A stretch of 64,000 nt of DNA from Thiorhodospira sibirica ATCC 700588 (GTDB lineage Bacteria; Pseudomonadota; Gammaproteobacteria; Ectothiorhodospirales; Ectothiorhodospiraceae): assembly GCF_000227725.2 (NCBI RefSeq), contig NZ_MU255056.1:306088-370087 (forward strand), written 5' to 3'. This document shows positions 45,558 through 55,725 of the stretch, one piece after another (within the stretch, counting starts at the first letter, position 1; each line of letters starts with the position of its first letter). Under the pieces are notes generated by a model. That model had not been told where the DNA came from, did not search any database, and saw only the letters and a list, made by a program, of their open reading frames with translations. Made by a program: the position numbers and the translations under genes.

Positions 45558-48239
45558 CTAGAGGCGTTTACTGGCCATGATGATGCTATCGTCTTCGGGG
45601 GAGACGTGGGTTGAGAATTTCAGGCGTTTGACCAGGGCGAGCATATTGCTGTTTTGCGACAAGATCTCACCTTCCATCACATCAATCCCTTTTTTCTTGG
45701 CCACATCCATTAAATAGTGCATCAGGTGTGAGCCGATACCTTTGCCTTTCCATTCATCCGCAACAGCCAGGGCAAACTCGCAACTGCGCTGGTCAGGGTT
45801 GGCGGTATAACGGGCTACGGCGACCTGCAGTTCGCTACCATCCGGGCGTTCATGGACGGCAATCAGCGCCATTTCGCGGTCATAGTCAATCTGGGTAAAG
45901 CGCACCAGCATCTGCGGCGTGAGTTCGTGGACGGCCTGCATGAAGCGGAAATAGCGCGATTCAGCCGAGAGTTTGCGCACGAATTCCTGTTCAATCTTGG
46001 CATCTTCGGGGCGAATCGGGCGAATCACCAAGGTGGTGCCGTCCGATAATTGCCATTGCGTGACCCAGTGATTCGGATAGGGATGAATCGCCATGTGGGC
46101 ATAGCGATCTGACATCGGCGCCGGATAATCCACCGAGATGCGGGCATCTACGGCAGCCAGGCCACGTTCATCGACAATCAGGGGGTTGATGTCGAGCTCC
46201 TGAATCTCGGGCAGTTCGCAGGCCATTTCAGAAACGCGCAGCAAGACCATTTCCAGGGCCTCGGTATCGACCGGCGGCATATTGCGAAATTGCTTGAGCA
46301 TCCGCGCCACTTTGGTGCGTTCGATCATGTTCTGAATGATGAACTCATTGAGCGGTGGCAGAGCGACGGCGCGGTCTTTCATGACCTCTACCGAGGTGCC
46401 GCCCGAGCCAAAGCTGACCACAGGGCCAAAGGCCGGATCGCGGATAACGCCGATCATCAGCTCACGCCCGTAGGTACTTTTATACATGCGCTCCACGGTG
46501 ACGCCCTGAATACGCGCCTGCGGAGCGACCCGGCGGGCTTCTTCCACCATCGCCTGATAGGCGCTGCGCACTGCCTCGGCACTGACAATATTAAGCTTGA
46601 CCCCGCCCACATCCGATTTATGCGTAATATCGGGGGAGTCGATTTTCATCGCCACCGGATAACCCACAGTACCTGCAGCCACGAGCGCCTCATTGGCACT
46701 GCGCGCCTGCACGGTTTGGGTCACCGGAATGCGGAAAGCCGACAAGACCGCCTTGGATTCCATGGTGCTCAGGGTCTTGCGGCCTTCGGACAGAGCACCT
46801 TCAATGATCATGCGCGCCCCGGAAACATCGGTTTTAATCCGGTCAGACAGCGGGCCAGGGACCTGCAAGAGCATCTTCTGGTTGCGCTGATGCGCCGCCA
46901 GATAGGCAAAGGCTTCCACCGAGGCCTCGGGGGTGGAAAAATGCGGCAGATGATGTTTGGTGAATAATTCACGCCCGGCACGCACCTGCTCACCGCCCAT
47001 CCATGAAGCCATCACCGGTTTTTCGGTTTTTTTAGCCGCATCAATGACTGCCTGCGCGACCTCCGTGGGTTGGGTCATGGCCTGCGGGGTCAGCATGACC
47101 AGAGCGCCGTCAATATTGGGATCACTTAGGCAGATGGAAATGGCTTTTTCGTAGCGCGGTGCATCGGCATCGCCGAGAATATCAATGGGGTTGCCATGTG
47201 ACCAGTGATCTGGCAGAACCTCATTGAGTGCTTTGATGCTTTCCGGGGTGAGCTGTGCCAGCTCAATATCCACCTCTACCGCGCGGTCAGTCGCCATGAC
47301 GCCAGGACCCCCGGCGTTACTGATGATGGCTAAACGGTTACTTTCAACACGATAGCGACTCGACAGAATCCGGGCGGCGGAAAATAACTGACTGATGGTC
47401 AGGGCGCGCACCGCACCGGCACGTTCCAGCGAGGCATCAAAGACATCATCAGCCCCCACAATCGCGCCGGTATGCGACATCGCCGCCCGCGAACCTTCTT
47501 CCTTGCGCCCGGATTTGATCACAATCACCGGCTTAATGCGTGCCGCTGCGCGCAGGCCGCTCATAAAGCGCCGGGCATTCCGCACCCCTTCCACATACAC
47601 TAAAATGCTGTGAGTTTCGCGATCCAGCGCCAGATAATCCAGCACATCGCCAAAATCCACATCGGCGGTATCGCCCATTGAGGCCACCGCCGAAAAGCCG
47701 ATCTGCTGCGTTTCAGCCCAGTCCAGAATGGCGGTACAGATGGCGCCAGATTGCGACACCAGCGCCAGATCGCCTTTCAGCGCGCTGTTTTTACTGAAGG
47801 TGGCATTCAGGCCCTGCGACGGGCGCATGATCCCCAGGCAGTTGGGGCCGATGATGCGCACGTCATATTCCCGTGCGGCATCAATCATGGCCTCTTGCAG
47901 GCGCCGTCCAACCGAGCCAGCCTCGCCAAATCCGGCAGATAACACCACCGCCGAACGGATACCAAAAGCACCGCATTGGCGGATCAAGGGCGGGACGGTA
48001 CGTGCCGGGGTGGCAATCACCACCAGATCAACCGGGCGGCCAATGGCCTCGACATCCGGATACGCCTTGTAGCCCTGGATGGTGTCACGCTTGAGGTTAA
48101 TCGGGTATAAATCGCCCTGATAACCGGCACTGATTAAATTAGCAAACACCAGCGAACCGACGGCATCTGCGCGTTCGCTCGCACCGATGACCGCGATACT
48201 CTTGGCGGAGAAAAAACGGTTCAGGTAATGGGGGCCCAT
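45558..48239 (-). CDS. Acyl-CoA synthetase (NDP-forming)-like protein with C-terminal GNAT domain
   Basis: The product has about 893 residues. Order: CoA-binding domain (SIAVIGASERADAVGSLVF), succinyl-CoA-ligase-like domains (NCLGIMRPSQGLNATF, SQSGAICTAILDWA), an ATP-grasp domain (KSDVGGVKLNI, SFGSGGTSVEV) and a GNAT acetyltransferase domain from about residue 745 (EDDSIIM end). This is the Pat-type layout: such proteins acetylate and silence acetyl-CoA synthetase. The ATG at 48239 has GAGG eight bases upstream; an open frame continues back to 48494 but lacks family similarity. It is convergent with the GGDEF fragment and divergent from the kinase pseudogene. Confidence 0.88.
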   Translation of the reverse strand: MGPHYLNRFFSAKSIAVIGASERADAVGSLVFANLISAGYQGDLYPINLKRDTIQGYKAYPDVEAIGRPVDLVVIATPARTVPPLIRQCGAFGIRSAVVLSAGFGEAGSVGRRLQEAMIDAAREYDVRIIGPNCLGIMRPSQGLNATFSKNSALKGDLALVSQSGAICTAILDWAETQQIGFSAVASMGDTADVDFGDVLDYLALDRETHSILVYVEGVRNARRFMSGLRAAARIKPVIVIKSGRKEEGSRAAMSHTGAIVGADDVFDASLERAGAVRALTISQLFSAARILSSRYRVESNRLAIISNAGGPGVMATDRAVEVDIELAQLTPESIKALNEVLPDHWSHGNPIDILGDADAPRYEKAISICLSDPNIDGALVMLTPQAMTQPTEVAQAVIDAAKKTEKPVMASWMGGEQVRAGRELFTKHHLPHFSTPEASVEAFAYLAAHQRNQKMLLQVPGPLSDRIKTDVSGARMIIEGALSEGRKTLSTMESKAVLSAFRIPVTQTVQARSANEALVAAGTVGYPVAMKIDSPDITHKSDVGGVKLNIVSAEAVRSAYQAMVEEARRVAPQARIQGVTVERMYKSTYGRELMIGVIRDPAFGPVVSFGSGGTSVEVMKDRAVALPPLNEFIIQNMIERTKVARMLKQFRNMPPVDTEALEMVLLRVSEMACELPEIQELDINPLIVDERGLAAVDARISVDYPAPMSDRYAHMAIHPYPNHWVTQWQLSDGTTLVIRPIRPEDAKIEQEFVRKLSAESRYFRFMQAVHELTPQMLVRFTQIDYDREMALIAVHERPDGSELQVAVARYTANPDQRSCEFALAVADEWKGKGIGSHLMHYLMDVAKKKGIDVMEGEILSQNSNMLALVKRLKFSTHVSPEDDSIIMASKRL

Positions 48240-48432
48240 AAGCATATCCTCGGACAGGTTCCGGGTTAAAATATATTGCACTGCAGCATAGTATGGAATA
48301 GATGCGCCTGAAGGTCTAGCAGGGATTTTGCGAAACAGATCACGCCGCCTGAGTCCGGCCCATGATCCAAGCCCTTTGCGGGCAAGCGTATAGGCTCTGC
48401 GCCAGCGTCTTAAAAAATAGGAAACCGATCCC

Positions 48433-49926
48433 ATGTCATTCTCCTGCGTAATCGGCGTTGATCTGGGCACCTCCGGGTGCCGTGCCATCGCCATCGACCT
48501 TCAGGCCCGCATCATCGCCAGCGCTGTGCAAGCACTGCCTGCGCCGTTAAGCCCCGAGACGGATCATTATGAACAAGATCCGCAGCTTTGGTGGCAGGCG
48601 CTGATTGAGGTATTGCGTACTCTGTCTGCACAACTAACAGACTATCGCGTCACCCGCCTGGCCATTGACGCTACCTCAGCCAGTGTTTTATTGACCGATG
48701 CCCAGGCTCAGCCCCTGGGGCCGGCCTTGATGTATCGTGATCAACGCGCCAAATCCGAGGCCGCTTATATTGCGCGATACGCACCTTCCGCCAGTCCAGC
48801 CCGCGGAGCCAGCGCCAGCCTGGCAAAGCTTTTATCAGTTTGCGCGGGAAACCCCGGCCGCAAGGCCAAGGAGGGATAGCGCAGCACGCAAAGCGTGCGC
48901 CTGTTCCCGAGGCCTCCTCTTTGGTAGCTCGCTCTCTTTAATACATAGATGCTATCTTCATTTTAACCGCCGGGCTGGCGGGGTTAGTCTGTGGAGAAAC
49001 TGTAAGTCCGGTGTCTCTTTGAGGCATTTGGCAGGTCTCGGCGCAGGCAGGAAGGACGGGGAGGATGTCAACCAGGCATCCCTTGCTGGGTGATGCACCA
49101 GGCCGATTGGCTCAGCGCCCGTCTTAGCGGACAGATCGGCTATAGCGATTGGAATAATGCCCTAAAACTGGGCTTTGATGTGCAGCAACAACAGTGGCCA
49201 TCCTGGGTCAAGGCACTGATTCCTCCCGAAGTACACTTGCCACAGGTACTGGCACCTGGCACCCCGCTGGGCACACTAAGCGCAACCAGCGCGGCATTAA
49301 CGGGTCTGTCGGCGGACACGCAAGTGGTCGCTGGCACCACCGACAGCACTGCCGCCTTTATCGCCACCGGAGCCTGTGCGCTGGGGGATGCCGTCACCTC
49401 GCTGGGCAGCACCCTGGTTTTGAAAATCCTAAGCCCGGTTGCGGTCAATGACGCCAGTATTGGGGTTTACAGTCATCGCTTGGGGGAGTATTGGCTGGTC
49501 GGCGGAGCCTCCAACAGCGGTGGCTCGGTCTTGCGCCAGTTTTTCAGCGATGCACAGATCCAGACATTAAGCGCCCACATCGACCCCACCCGCCCCAGCG
49601 GCCTGAACTACTACCCATTGCCAGCCATCGGCGAACGGTTTCCGCTGGCCAACCCCGCAATGGTCCCGCGTTTAAGCCCCCGTCCACCCGATCCCGCCCT
49701 CTTCCTGCAAGGACTGCTGGAAGGCATTGCCCAGATTGAGGCCCAAGGCTACGCCCATTTGGCCGCCTGTGGCGCCCCCTACCCGCAACGCATCCTCACC
49801 GTGGGCGGCGGCAGTCAAAATCCGGCCTGGACACACCTTCGCCAGCGCATCCTCGGCGTCCCCATTGAGCCCTTGCCCGACCGCCCCGCCGCCTTGGGCG
49901 CCGCGATGCTTTGCTTATCAAAATGA
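48433..49926 (+). pseudogene. FGGY-family carbohydrate kinase, frameshifted and interrupted
   Basis: The N-terminal part (48433-48850) encodes VIGVDLGTSGCRAIAIDLQ and LAIDATSASVLLTD, both typical of xylulokinase-like FGGY kinases. One extra T in a run of four T near 48830 seems to shift the frame: with three T, the text continues KLYQFARETPAAR. The gene is then cut by about 220 bases of non-coding DNA. It resumes at HQADWLSARLSGQIGYSDWN (from 49093) and reaches its normal end with the GGGSQNP motif. The substrate was probably a pentulose or related sugar. Confidence 0.85.
48868..49092. mobile_element. About 220-bp insertion inside the sugar-kinase gene
   Basis: The insert interrupts the kinase between its ETPAAR and HQADW parts. 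It has no reading frame of its own that looks real. Its ends carry a loose inverted repeat (CCAAGGAGGGAT and, reversed, CCAGCAAGGGAT). Internally there are hairpins, GCACGC/GCGTGC near 48892-48906 and CCGCC/GGCGG near 48967-48981. Near its right end the reverse strand reads TTGACATCCTCCCCGT (49071-49056), a word seen at the 3' edges of many IS200/IS605 elements. It may be a non-autonomous relative. Confidence 0.5.
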
Positions 49927-49941
49927 CCGCGCTTTGCCTCT

Positions 49942-50000
49942 GGGAGCGCGGAGCACCCAAGCGCTATAAAAACGTGGCAGCATCTTCCAGATGCCGCTGC
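49942..50000. repeat. Dispersed palindromic repeat, two-part copy
   Basis: GGGAGCGCGGAGCACC (49942-49957) is followed by the imperfect hairpin GCAGCATC TTCCA GATGCCGCTGC (49977-50000). A smaller CGGC TAGAA GCCG hairpin follows at about 50010-50023. This is the clearest copy of the word-plus-hairpin unit. It lies between the kinase pseudogene and aroQ. Confidence 0.6.
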
Positions 50001-50070
50001 AAAAAAGCGACGGCTAGAAGCCGACGCCACTTTGTGATGAACAAACATTATTTAAACCCATCACACACAT

Positions 50071-50106
50071 CACCATCCACGCTGGACAGTGACGCCGTGG
50101 ATGGTG
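50071..50106 (+). promoter_or_regulatory. Long hairpin in the aroQ leader
   Basis: CACCATCCACG (50071-50081) pairs perfectly with CGTGGATGGTG (50096-50106), an 11-bp stem with a 14-base loop. It stands 90 bases before aroQ, followed by AT-rich DNA. It could be a leader structure controlling the aroQ-accB-accC operon or an operator. Confidence 0.4.
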
Positions 50107-50194
50107 CAAAATCCGTGCGTTTATCTCCCCTTGGGTGCGATATCCGCAGAATAAGCGCATTAACCCAGATTTTAGATACCTTTTCACGCCTTGT

Positions 50195-50638
50195 ATGAAA
50201 AAAATTTTACTCTTGAACGGGCCTAATCTGAACCTGCTGGGCCGACGCGAGCCGACGATGTATGGGCGCGAAGGGCTGGCCGAGATTGAGGCCCGGCTGA
50301 TCCAGCAGGCCGCCATGGCCGGCGTGGAACTGGTGTGTTTTCAAAGCAACGCGGAGCATCATCTGATTGAACGTGTTCATCAGGCGGCGCTTGATGATGT
50401 GTGTTTTATCTTGATCAATCCCGGTGCCTTTACCCATACCAGCATTGCCTTGCGCGATGCTTTACTGGGGGTGGCGATTCCTTTTATCGAGATTCATTTA
50501 TCCAATGTGCATGCCCGCGAGCCTTTCCGGCACCATTCGTATTTTTCCGATGTGGCCGCAGGTGTGATCATTGGCCTGGGCACCAAGGGCTACGCGCTGG
50601 CTCTTGAGGCTGCCATTCATCTGACCCATAACCATTGA
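50195..50638 (+). CDS. aroQ: Type II 3-dehydroquinate dehydratase
   Basis: AroQ converts 3-dehydroquinate to 3-dehydroshikimate in aromatic amino acid synthesis. The 147-residue product has [19 protein letters not shown] with the catalytic tyrosine, and [16 protein letters not shown] and [20 protein letters not shown] with the active-site histidine and arginine. The ATG at 50195 is chosen over an upstream frame opening at 50135 by comparison with the family. It is first of the aroQ-accB-accC run; this order is common in Gammaproteobacteria. Confidence 0.97.
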   Translation: MKKILLLNGPNLNLLGRREPTMYGREGLAEIEARLIQQAAMAGVELVCFQSNAEHHLIERVHQAALDDVCFILINPGAFTHTSIALRDALLGVAIPFIEIHLSNVHAREPFRHHSYFSDVAAGVIIGLGTKGYALALEAAIHLTHNH

Positions 50639-50644
50639 GCTAAC

Positions 50645-51115
50645 ATGGATATCCGTAAAATAAAAAAACTGATTGAATTACTTGAAGAATCCGGTATCAA
50701 CGAGATTGAGATCAAAGAAGGGGAGGAGTCGGTGCGGATTACCCGTGCGGCGCATTCCAATGCCCCCACCATGATGATGCCGCAGATGTACGGGATGGTC
50801 CCGCCAGCTCCGGCACACGCCACCGCTGCAGTATCCGCGCCTGCGGTGACCACGGAGGACGCCGCCCCCGCTGCCCATCTGGGGCATGCCGTCACGGCTC
50901 CCATGGTGGGCACCTTTTACCGCGCCCCGACACCGGGCTCCAAGCCCTTTGCCGAAATCGGGCAGACCGTGTCCTCCGGCGATACGCTGTGCATCATTGA
51001 GGCCATGAAGATGCTCAATCAGATCGAAGCGGATAAAAACGGGGTGATCAAGGCGTGTCTGGTGGAAAATGGCCAGCCGGTTGAATATGGCCAGCCCCTG
51101 TTCATCATTGAGTAA
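50645..51115 (+). CDS. accB: Biotin carboxyl carrier protein of acetyl-CoA carboxylase
   Basis: BCCP carries biotin between the carboxylase and transferase of acetyl-CoA carboxylase, first step of fatty acid synthesis. The 156-residue product has the N-terminal dimerisation segment ([16 protein letters not shown]), a proline/alanine linker (about 55-85) and the biotinyl domain with [12 protein letters not shown]; the biotinylated residue is Lys122. It starts six bases after aroQ and ends 13 bases before accC, so all three are one operon. Confidence 0.97.
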   Translation: MDIRKIKKLIELLEESGINEIEIKEGEESVRITRAAHSNAPTMMMPQMYGMVPPAPAHATAAVSAPAVTTEDAAPAAHLGHAVTAPMVGTFYRAPTPGSKPFAEIGQTVSSGDTLCIIEAMKMLNQIEADKNGVIKACLVENGQPVEYGQPLFIIE

Positions 51116-51128
51116 TCAGGGGTATAGC

Positions 51129-52475
51129 ATGTTTGATAAGATACTCATCGCCAATCGCGGCGAGATTGCCTTGCGGGTTTTACGCGCCTGCCGCGAGCTG
51201 GGCATTAAAACCGTGGCGGTTCACTCCGAGGCCGACCGCGATCTCAAGCACGTTCGCCTAGCCGATGAATCGGTGTGCATCGGCCCGGCCAACTCCACGG
51301 AAAGCTACCTCAACATCCCGGCCATTATCAGCGCGGCGGAGGTCACCGATGCCGAGGCGATTCATCCCGGCTATGGCTTTTTATCGGAAAATGCCGATTT
51401 TGCCGAGCGGGTGGAATCCAGCGGCTTTGTCTTTATCGGCCCGCGTGCCGAAAATATCCGTCAGATGGGCGATAAGGTGGCCGCCAAAGATGCCATGAAA
51501 AAAGCCGGGGTGCCCTGTGTGCCGGGTTCTGATGGCGCCTTGAATCAGGTATTGGAAGATAATCTCGAGCTGGCACGGGAGATCGGCTATCCGGTCATTA
51601 TCAAGGCGGCGGGCGGTGGCGGCGGGCGCGGGATGCGGGTGGTACATGCCGAGGGTGCCTTGATCAATGCCATTACCCTCACCCGTGGCGAGGCGCAGGC
51701 GGCTTTTGGTAACCCGACCCTCTATATGGAAAAATATCTGGAACGGCCCCGCCATATCGAGTTTCAGGTGCTGGCTGACCAACAGGGTAATGTCGTCAGT
51801 CTGGGGGAGCGGGATTGTTCCATGCAGCGGCGTCATCAGAAGGTGATCGAAGAGGCGCCTGCGCCGGGAATTACCGAAGAAGAACGCCGCCGTATGGGCG
51901 AATGCGTGACGCGGGCCTGTCGCGACATGAACTACCGGGGCGCGGGCACCTTCGAGTTTTTATACGAAAACGGGGAGTTTTTCTTTATCGAGATGAACAC
52001 TCGGGTGCAGGTCGAACATCCGGTCACCGAAATGATCACTGGCATTGATATCGTCTGCGAACAGATCCGCATCGCTGCGGGCCTGCCTTTATCCTTTACG
52101 CAAGATGACATCGTGCTGCGCGGTCATGCCATCGAATGCCGCATCAATGCCGAAGATCCGCACAAGTTCACGCCATCCCCCGGTCTGATCAAACAATTCC
52201 ATGCCCCCGGCGGGATTGGGGTGCGCGTCGATACGCATATCTACAATAATTATTTTGTGCCGCCTTATTATGATTCTATGATTGGCAAGCTGATCATCCA
52301 CGGCCCAGACCGTGAGACCGCCATCGCCCGCATGCGCGGCGCGCTTTCAGAAATCGTCATTGAAGGTATCAAGCACAATATCCCCTTGCACAAGGAACTG
52401 ATCAACGACGCCGCCTTTCAGGCGGGCGGTACGGATATTCACTACCTTGAGAAAAAACTCAAGCAAGAGTTTTGA
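51129..52475 (+). CDS. accC: Biotin carboxylase subunit of acetyl-CoA carboxylase
   Basis: AccC carboxylates the biotin of AccB using ATP and bicarbonate. The product has the standard 448 residues, with the N-terminal [18 protein letters not shown], glycine-rich ATP loop [14 protein letters not shown], and the catalytic [15 protein letters not shown]. The ATG at 51129 is the family start; an in-frame ATG inside accB is not used. Its TGA stop lies within the word TTGACATCCTCC. The carboxyltransferase genes accA and accD are not in the window. Confidence 0.97.
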   Translation: MFDKILIANRGEIALRVLRACRELGIKTVAVHSEADRDLKHVRLADESVCIGPANSTESYLNIPAIISAAEVTDAEAIHPGYGFLSENADFAERVESSGFVFIGPRAENIRQMGDKVAAKDAMKKAGVPCVPGSDGALNQVLEDNLELAREIGYPVIIKAAGGGGGRGMRVVHAEGALINAITLTRGEAQAAFGNPTLYMEKYLERPRHIEFQVLADQQGNVVSLGERDCSMQRRHQKVIEEAPAPGITEEERRRMGECVTRACRDMNYRGAGTFEFLYENGEFFFIEMNTRVQVEHPVTEMITGIDIVCEQIRIAAGLPLSFTQDDIVLRGHAIECRINAEDPHKFTPSPGLIKQFHAPGGIGVRVDTHIYNNYFVPPYYDSMIGKLIIHGPDRETAIARMRGALSEIVIEGIKHNIPLHKELINDAAFQAGGTDIHYLEKKLKQEF

Positions 52476-52830
52476 CATCCTCCTTTTCCCGTAAGGCTGG
52501 CGATGACGCACACCTAACCTTGCCGTCACCCGTTGAGCGGCACACTCGCCGCCTACAGGCCAAAGAGTGTACACACACCGGGCATTTGATTGCATTGGCG
52601 ATTCAGATGCCCGCCCAAGCGTCCGGCTCATGCGTACATGATGATGACCTCCATGCCGTCTTGCATAGACCGGCTCATGCCGTTTCGCCGCCAGCGCCCG
52701 CTTCACCGGCCTTAGCGCCCGGACGCTTTACTTGAAGACAGGATACATCCTGCATGTAAACAACCCCTCGATCCGCCTCCGGGCGCGCTGGATACATTTT
52801 CATTTATGAAGGGCATAACAGGTTTAAGCG
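52476..52830. other. Gene-free stretch after accC, possible mobile-element remnant
   Basis: In many Gammaproteobacteria prmA follows accC; it is absent here. The minus strand has a broken frame with LWPVGGECA and GVRHRQPYGKRR, which loosely resembles the C-terminal tail of IS605-type TnpB proteins. The left edge carries TTGACATCC. A small TACAT/ATGTA hairpin is near 52744-52759. The promoter of mnmG must lie near the right end. No gene is called. Confidence 0.3.
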
Positions 52831-54714
52831 ATGGTATTTTCTGCACAGTATGATGTGATTGTGGTCGGTGGGGGTCATGCGGGCGTGGAAGCGGCAGCGG
52901 TGGCAGCGCGGATGGGCTGTCAAACCCTGCTGCTGACGCACAACATCGAAACCATTGGCCAGATGAGCTGCAATCCGGCCATCGGTGGTATTGGCAAGGG
53001 CCATCTGGTCAAAGAGATTGACGCGCTGGGCGGTATCATGGCCCAGGCGGCGGATCGTGCCGGGATTCATTTTCGCCGCCTCAACAGCAGCAAAGGGCCG
53101 GCGGTGCGGGCCACCCGGGCGCAGGCGGATCGTCGTCTGTATAAAACGGCGGTACGCACCATGCTGGAAAATCAGCCGAATCTGTGGCTGTTTCAGCAGG
53201 GCGTAGACGATCTGATTGTCCACGGCGAGCGGGTGGCCGGGGTGGTGACGCAGGCCGGGCTGCGCTTTTATGCCCCCTCGGTGGTGCTAACCGTGGGCAC
53301 CTTTCTCGCGGGTCTGATTCATATCGGTGAGGCGCGCTATCCGGCGGGCCGGGCCGGTGATCCACCGTCGGTGCATCTGGCGCATCGGCTGGCGGAGCTA
53401 TTACCCGGTCAGACACGCCTGAAAACCGGCACCCCGCCGCGCCTGGATGCCCGCAGCCTGGATTACTCACAATTGCAGGAACAGCCCGGCGATACCCCGC
53501 GCCCGGTGTTTTCCTTTCTGGGTTCGCTGGCTGATCATCCGCCGCAAGTCAGTTGTCACATGACCCGCACCACCGCGCAAACACATGCCATTATCCGCGA
53601 AAATCTGCACCGTTCGCCGCTATATACCGGCGTGATTGAGTCCATCGGGCCACGGTATTGTCCCTCGATTGAAGACAAAATCGTGCGCTTTGCCGACAAA
53701 GACAGCCATCAGATTTTTATCGAACCGGAAGGGCTGGATACCTATGAGCTGTATCCCAATGGCATTTCCACCAGCCTGCCCTTTGATGTGCAAATGGCTC
53801 TGGTGCGCTCGATCATCGGCTTTGAAAATGCGCATATCCTGCGTCCCGGCTATGCGATTGAATATGACTGCTTTGATCCCAGAGGACTCTATCCCAGCCT
53901 GGAAACCCGCACCTTGGCAGGGCTGTTTCTGGCCGGACAGATCAACGGCACCACCGGCTATGAAGAGGCCGGGGCACAGGGCCTGCTTGCCGGGATCAAT
54001 GCCGCCCGGCGGGTACAGGCACAACCGGCCTGGTATCCGCGCCGCGATGAAGCCTATATCGGCGTGATGGTGGATGATCTGATCACCCGAGGCACCAACG
54101 AGCCCTATCGCATGTTCACCAGCCGCGCTGAATACCGCCTGCTGCTGCGCGAAGATAACGCCGATCTGCGCCTGACGCCCATCGGTCGCGAACTGGGCAC
54201 GGTGGATGACAGCCGCTGGCACGCCTTCAGCAAGAAGCGCGAGGCCATCGAGCGCGAAACGCAGCGCCTGGCCAGCACCTTCGTGCAACCCAACAGCCCC
54301 GCCGCCCACGCCTTGATACCGCTAACCGGCGAGCTGGCCCGGGAACACAGCCTGCTGGAGCTGTTGCGCCGTCCGGAGTTGAGCTATGCCGCATTGGCGC
54401 AGCTGGACGGACTCACCCCCGGCCTGGCCACCGGCGATACCGCCGAGCAGGTGGAGATTCAGATTAAATATGCTGGCTACATCAAACGCCAGCAGGAAGA
54501 AGTCGAGCGGCTGAGTCGCTATGAGGCCACGATCCTGCCCAATGACATTGATTATCAAGACATTGCGGGCCTGTCTCATGAGGTGCGCCAGAAACTGGCC
54601 AGTCACCGACCTCACACCGTCGGCCAGGCTTCACGTATTCCCGGTATTACCCCGGCGGCGGTGTCTTTGCTGCTGGTACACCTCAAACGACTGCGCAAAT
54701 CCGCAGCGGGATAA
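52831..54714 (+). CDS. mnmG: tRNA uridine-5-carboxymethylaminomethyl modification enzyme MnmG
   Basis: MnmG (GidA) works with MnmE to modify U34 of several tRNAs. The 627-residue product has the FAD motif [12 protein letters not shown] (about 11-22), [33 protein letters not shown] and ATLPNDIDY-like C-terminal features ([15 protein letters not shown]). It normally precedes rsmG-parAB and the F-type atp operon; here a V/A-type ATPase operon follows after about 190 bases. ACAGG stands before the ATG. Confidence 0.97.
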   Translation: MVFSAQYDVIVVGGGHAGVEAAAVAARMGCQTLLLTHNIETIGQMSCNPAIGGIGKGHLVKEIDALGGIMAQAADRAGIHFRRLNSSKGPAVRATRAQADRRLYKTAVRTMLENQPNLWLFQQGVDDLIVHGERVAGVVTQAGLRFYAPSVVLTVGTFLAGLIHIGEARYPAGRAGDPPSVHLAHRLAELLPGQTRLKTGTPPRLDARSLDYSQLQEQPGDTPRPVFSFLGSLADHPPQVSCHMTRTTAQTHAIIRENLHRSPLYTGVIESIGPRYCPSIEDKIVRFADKDSHQIFIEPEGLDTYELYPNGISTSLPFDVQMALVRSIIGFENAHILRPGYAIEYDCFDPRGLYPSLETRTLAGLFLAGQINGTTGYEEAGAQGLLAGINAARRVQAQPAWYPRRDEAYIGVMVDDLITRGTNEPYRMFTSRAEYRLLLREDNADLRLTPIGRELGTVDDSRWHAFSKKREAIERETQRLASTFVQPNSPAAHALIPLTGELAREHSLLELLRRPELSYAALAQLDGLTPGLATGDTAEQVEIQIKYAGYIKRQQEEVERLSRYEATILPNDIDYQDIAGLSHEVRQKLASHRPHTVGQASRIPGITPAAVSLLLVHLKRLRKSAAG

Positions 54715-54900
54715 CGCATTTAACGGCACTCCCAGCTTGAGTATGGAATAATCCGCCGGGCTGTGTCAGGATACAGGCGCTATTTTTGGCCTTGGCTTGG
54801 GCCGGTCTGCTGTCAGTGTGCTGGGCATACGCAGGCCGGTTTGGGGCTGATGGCGATTGTTTAACGCAATTTTTGCAGATTTTTGGGGAGATTTGAGCGT

Positions 54901-55353
54901 ATGTATTGGGTCTTGGCGTTAATGACGGTGGCTTTGGTGGGGATGATCGCGGCGGGGATTTATTATGATATGAATCCGCCCAAGCCGGATAACACCCGTG
55001 TGGTGCGGCGCATGAAAGGGATTTTGGGGGCAAATTTGCTGACCTTTGTCAGTGCGCAAGCCTTGCTGGTGTTCGTGGCCTTTCAGCAGGTCATGGCCAG
55101 TGACGCAGTATCACAGGGGGTCAATGAGATCTCCATCGGCATGGGTCTGGCCATGATTGGCGCCGGCATTCCAACGGCGTTTGCCACGGTGGGCGCGGGG
55201 ATTGCCGTGGGGCCGGTGGGCAGCGCCGCCATTGCCGCGATCAGCGAAAAACCCGAGATCTTTGGGCGCAGTCTGGTGTATCTGGGGCTGGCAGAAGGGA
55301 TTGCGATTTATGGCCTGGTGGTCACCATCCTGATGCTGGGCGCGATTGGTTAG
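54901..55353 (+). CDS. V/A-type ATPase proteolipid subunit K
   Basis: Subunit K forms the ion-carrying ring in the membrane. The 150-residue product has four membrane helices at about 3-20, 43-62, 80-110 and 122-148. The GIGAGIAVG-like hairpin (GAGIAVGPVGSAAIAAI) is followed by LAEGIAIYGLVV, placing the ion-binding glutamate at residue 132. Only one such glutamate is seen, as expected for the single-hairpin ancestry plus an extra N-terminal hairpin. Whether protons or sodium ions are moved cannot be told. GGGGAG lies about ten bases before the ATG at 54901. It is first of the operon K-F-E-A-B-D. Confidence 0.88.
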   Translation: MYWVLALMTVALVGMIAAGIYYDMNPPKPDNTRVVRRMKGILGANLLTFVSAQALLVFVAFQQVMASDAVSQGVNEISIGMGLAMIGAGIPTAFATVGAGIAVGPVGSAAIAAISEKPEIFGRSLVYLGLAEGIAIYGLVVTILMLGAIG

Positions 55354-55368
55354 GCCTGAGAATCGCTC

Positions 55369-55725
55369 ATGTATGCAGCATCCCCTGTACAAGACACTGC
55401 CCCCACGCGCTTTATCGCCATTGGCTCGGCGCCGCTGGTGGAAGGGTTTGGGCTGATTGGCTTTGAAACCTATCCGGATGTGCAGTGTGAGGCACTGGCC
55501 ACCTTACTGGAGACGGTGGTGCGCAGTCGTGTGCCCACGCTGTTATTGCTGGAAAACCGCCTGGCGCGTTGTCCCTGTCCGATTCTGGAGCATATCCGCA
55601 ATCAGCAGGCGCAGATCGTGGTGGTGGAGATTCCCGAACTGCATAATCCAACGGATTTTCACCCGGAAGTGGAGCATCTGGTGCAAAGCGTCTTGGGTCC
55701 TTCTGCTCTGGAGCAAAAAACGTGA
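55369..55725 (+). CDS. V/A-type ATPase subunit F
   Basis: Subunit F is part of the central rotor stalk and helps regulate catalysis. The 118-residue product has the expected alternating strand/helix pattern: FIAIGSAPLVEGFGLIGFET, TLLLLENRLA and QIVVVEIPEL. It starts 15 bases after subunit K. Its stop overlaps the next start as GTGA, implying coupled translation. Confidence 0.82.
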   Translation: MYAASPVQDTAPTRFIAIGSAPLVEGFGLIGFETYPDVQCEALATLLETVVRSRVPTLLLLENRLARCPCPILEHIRNQQAQIVVVEIPELHNPTDFHPEVEHLVQSVLGPSALEQKT

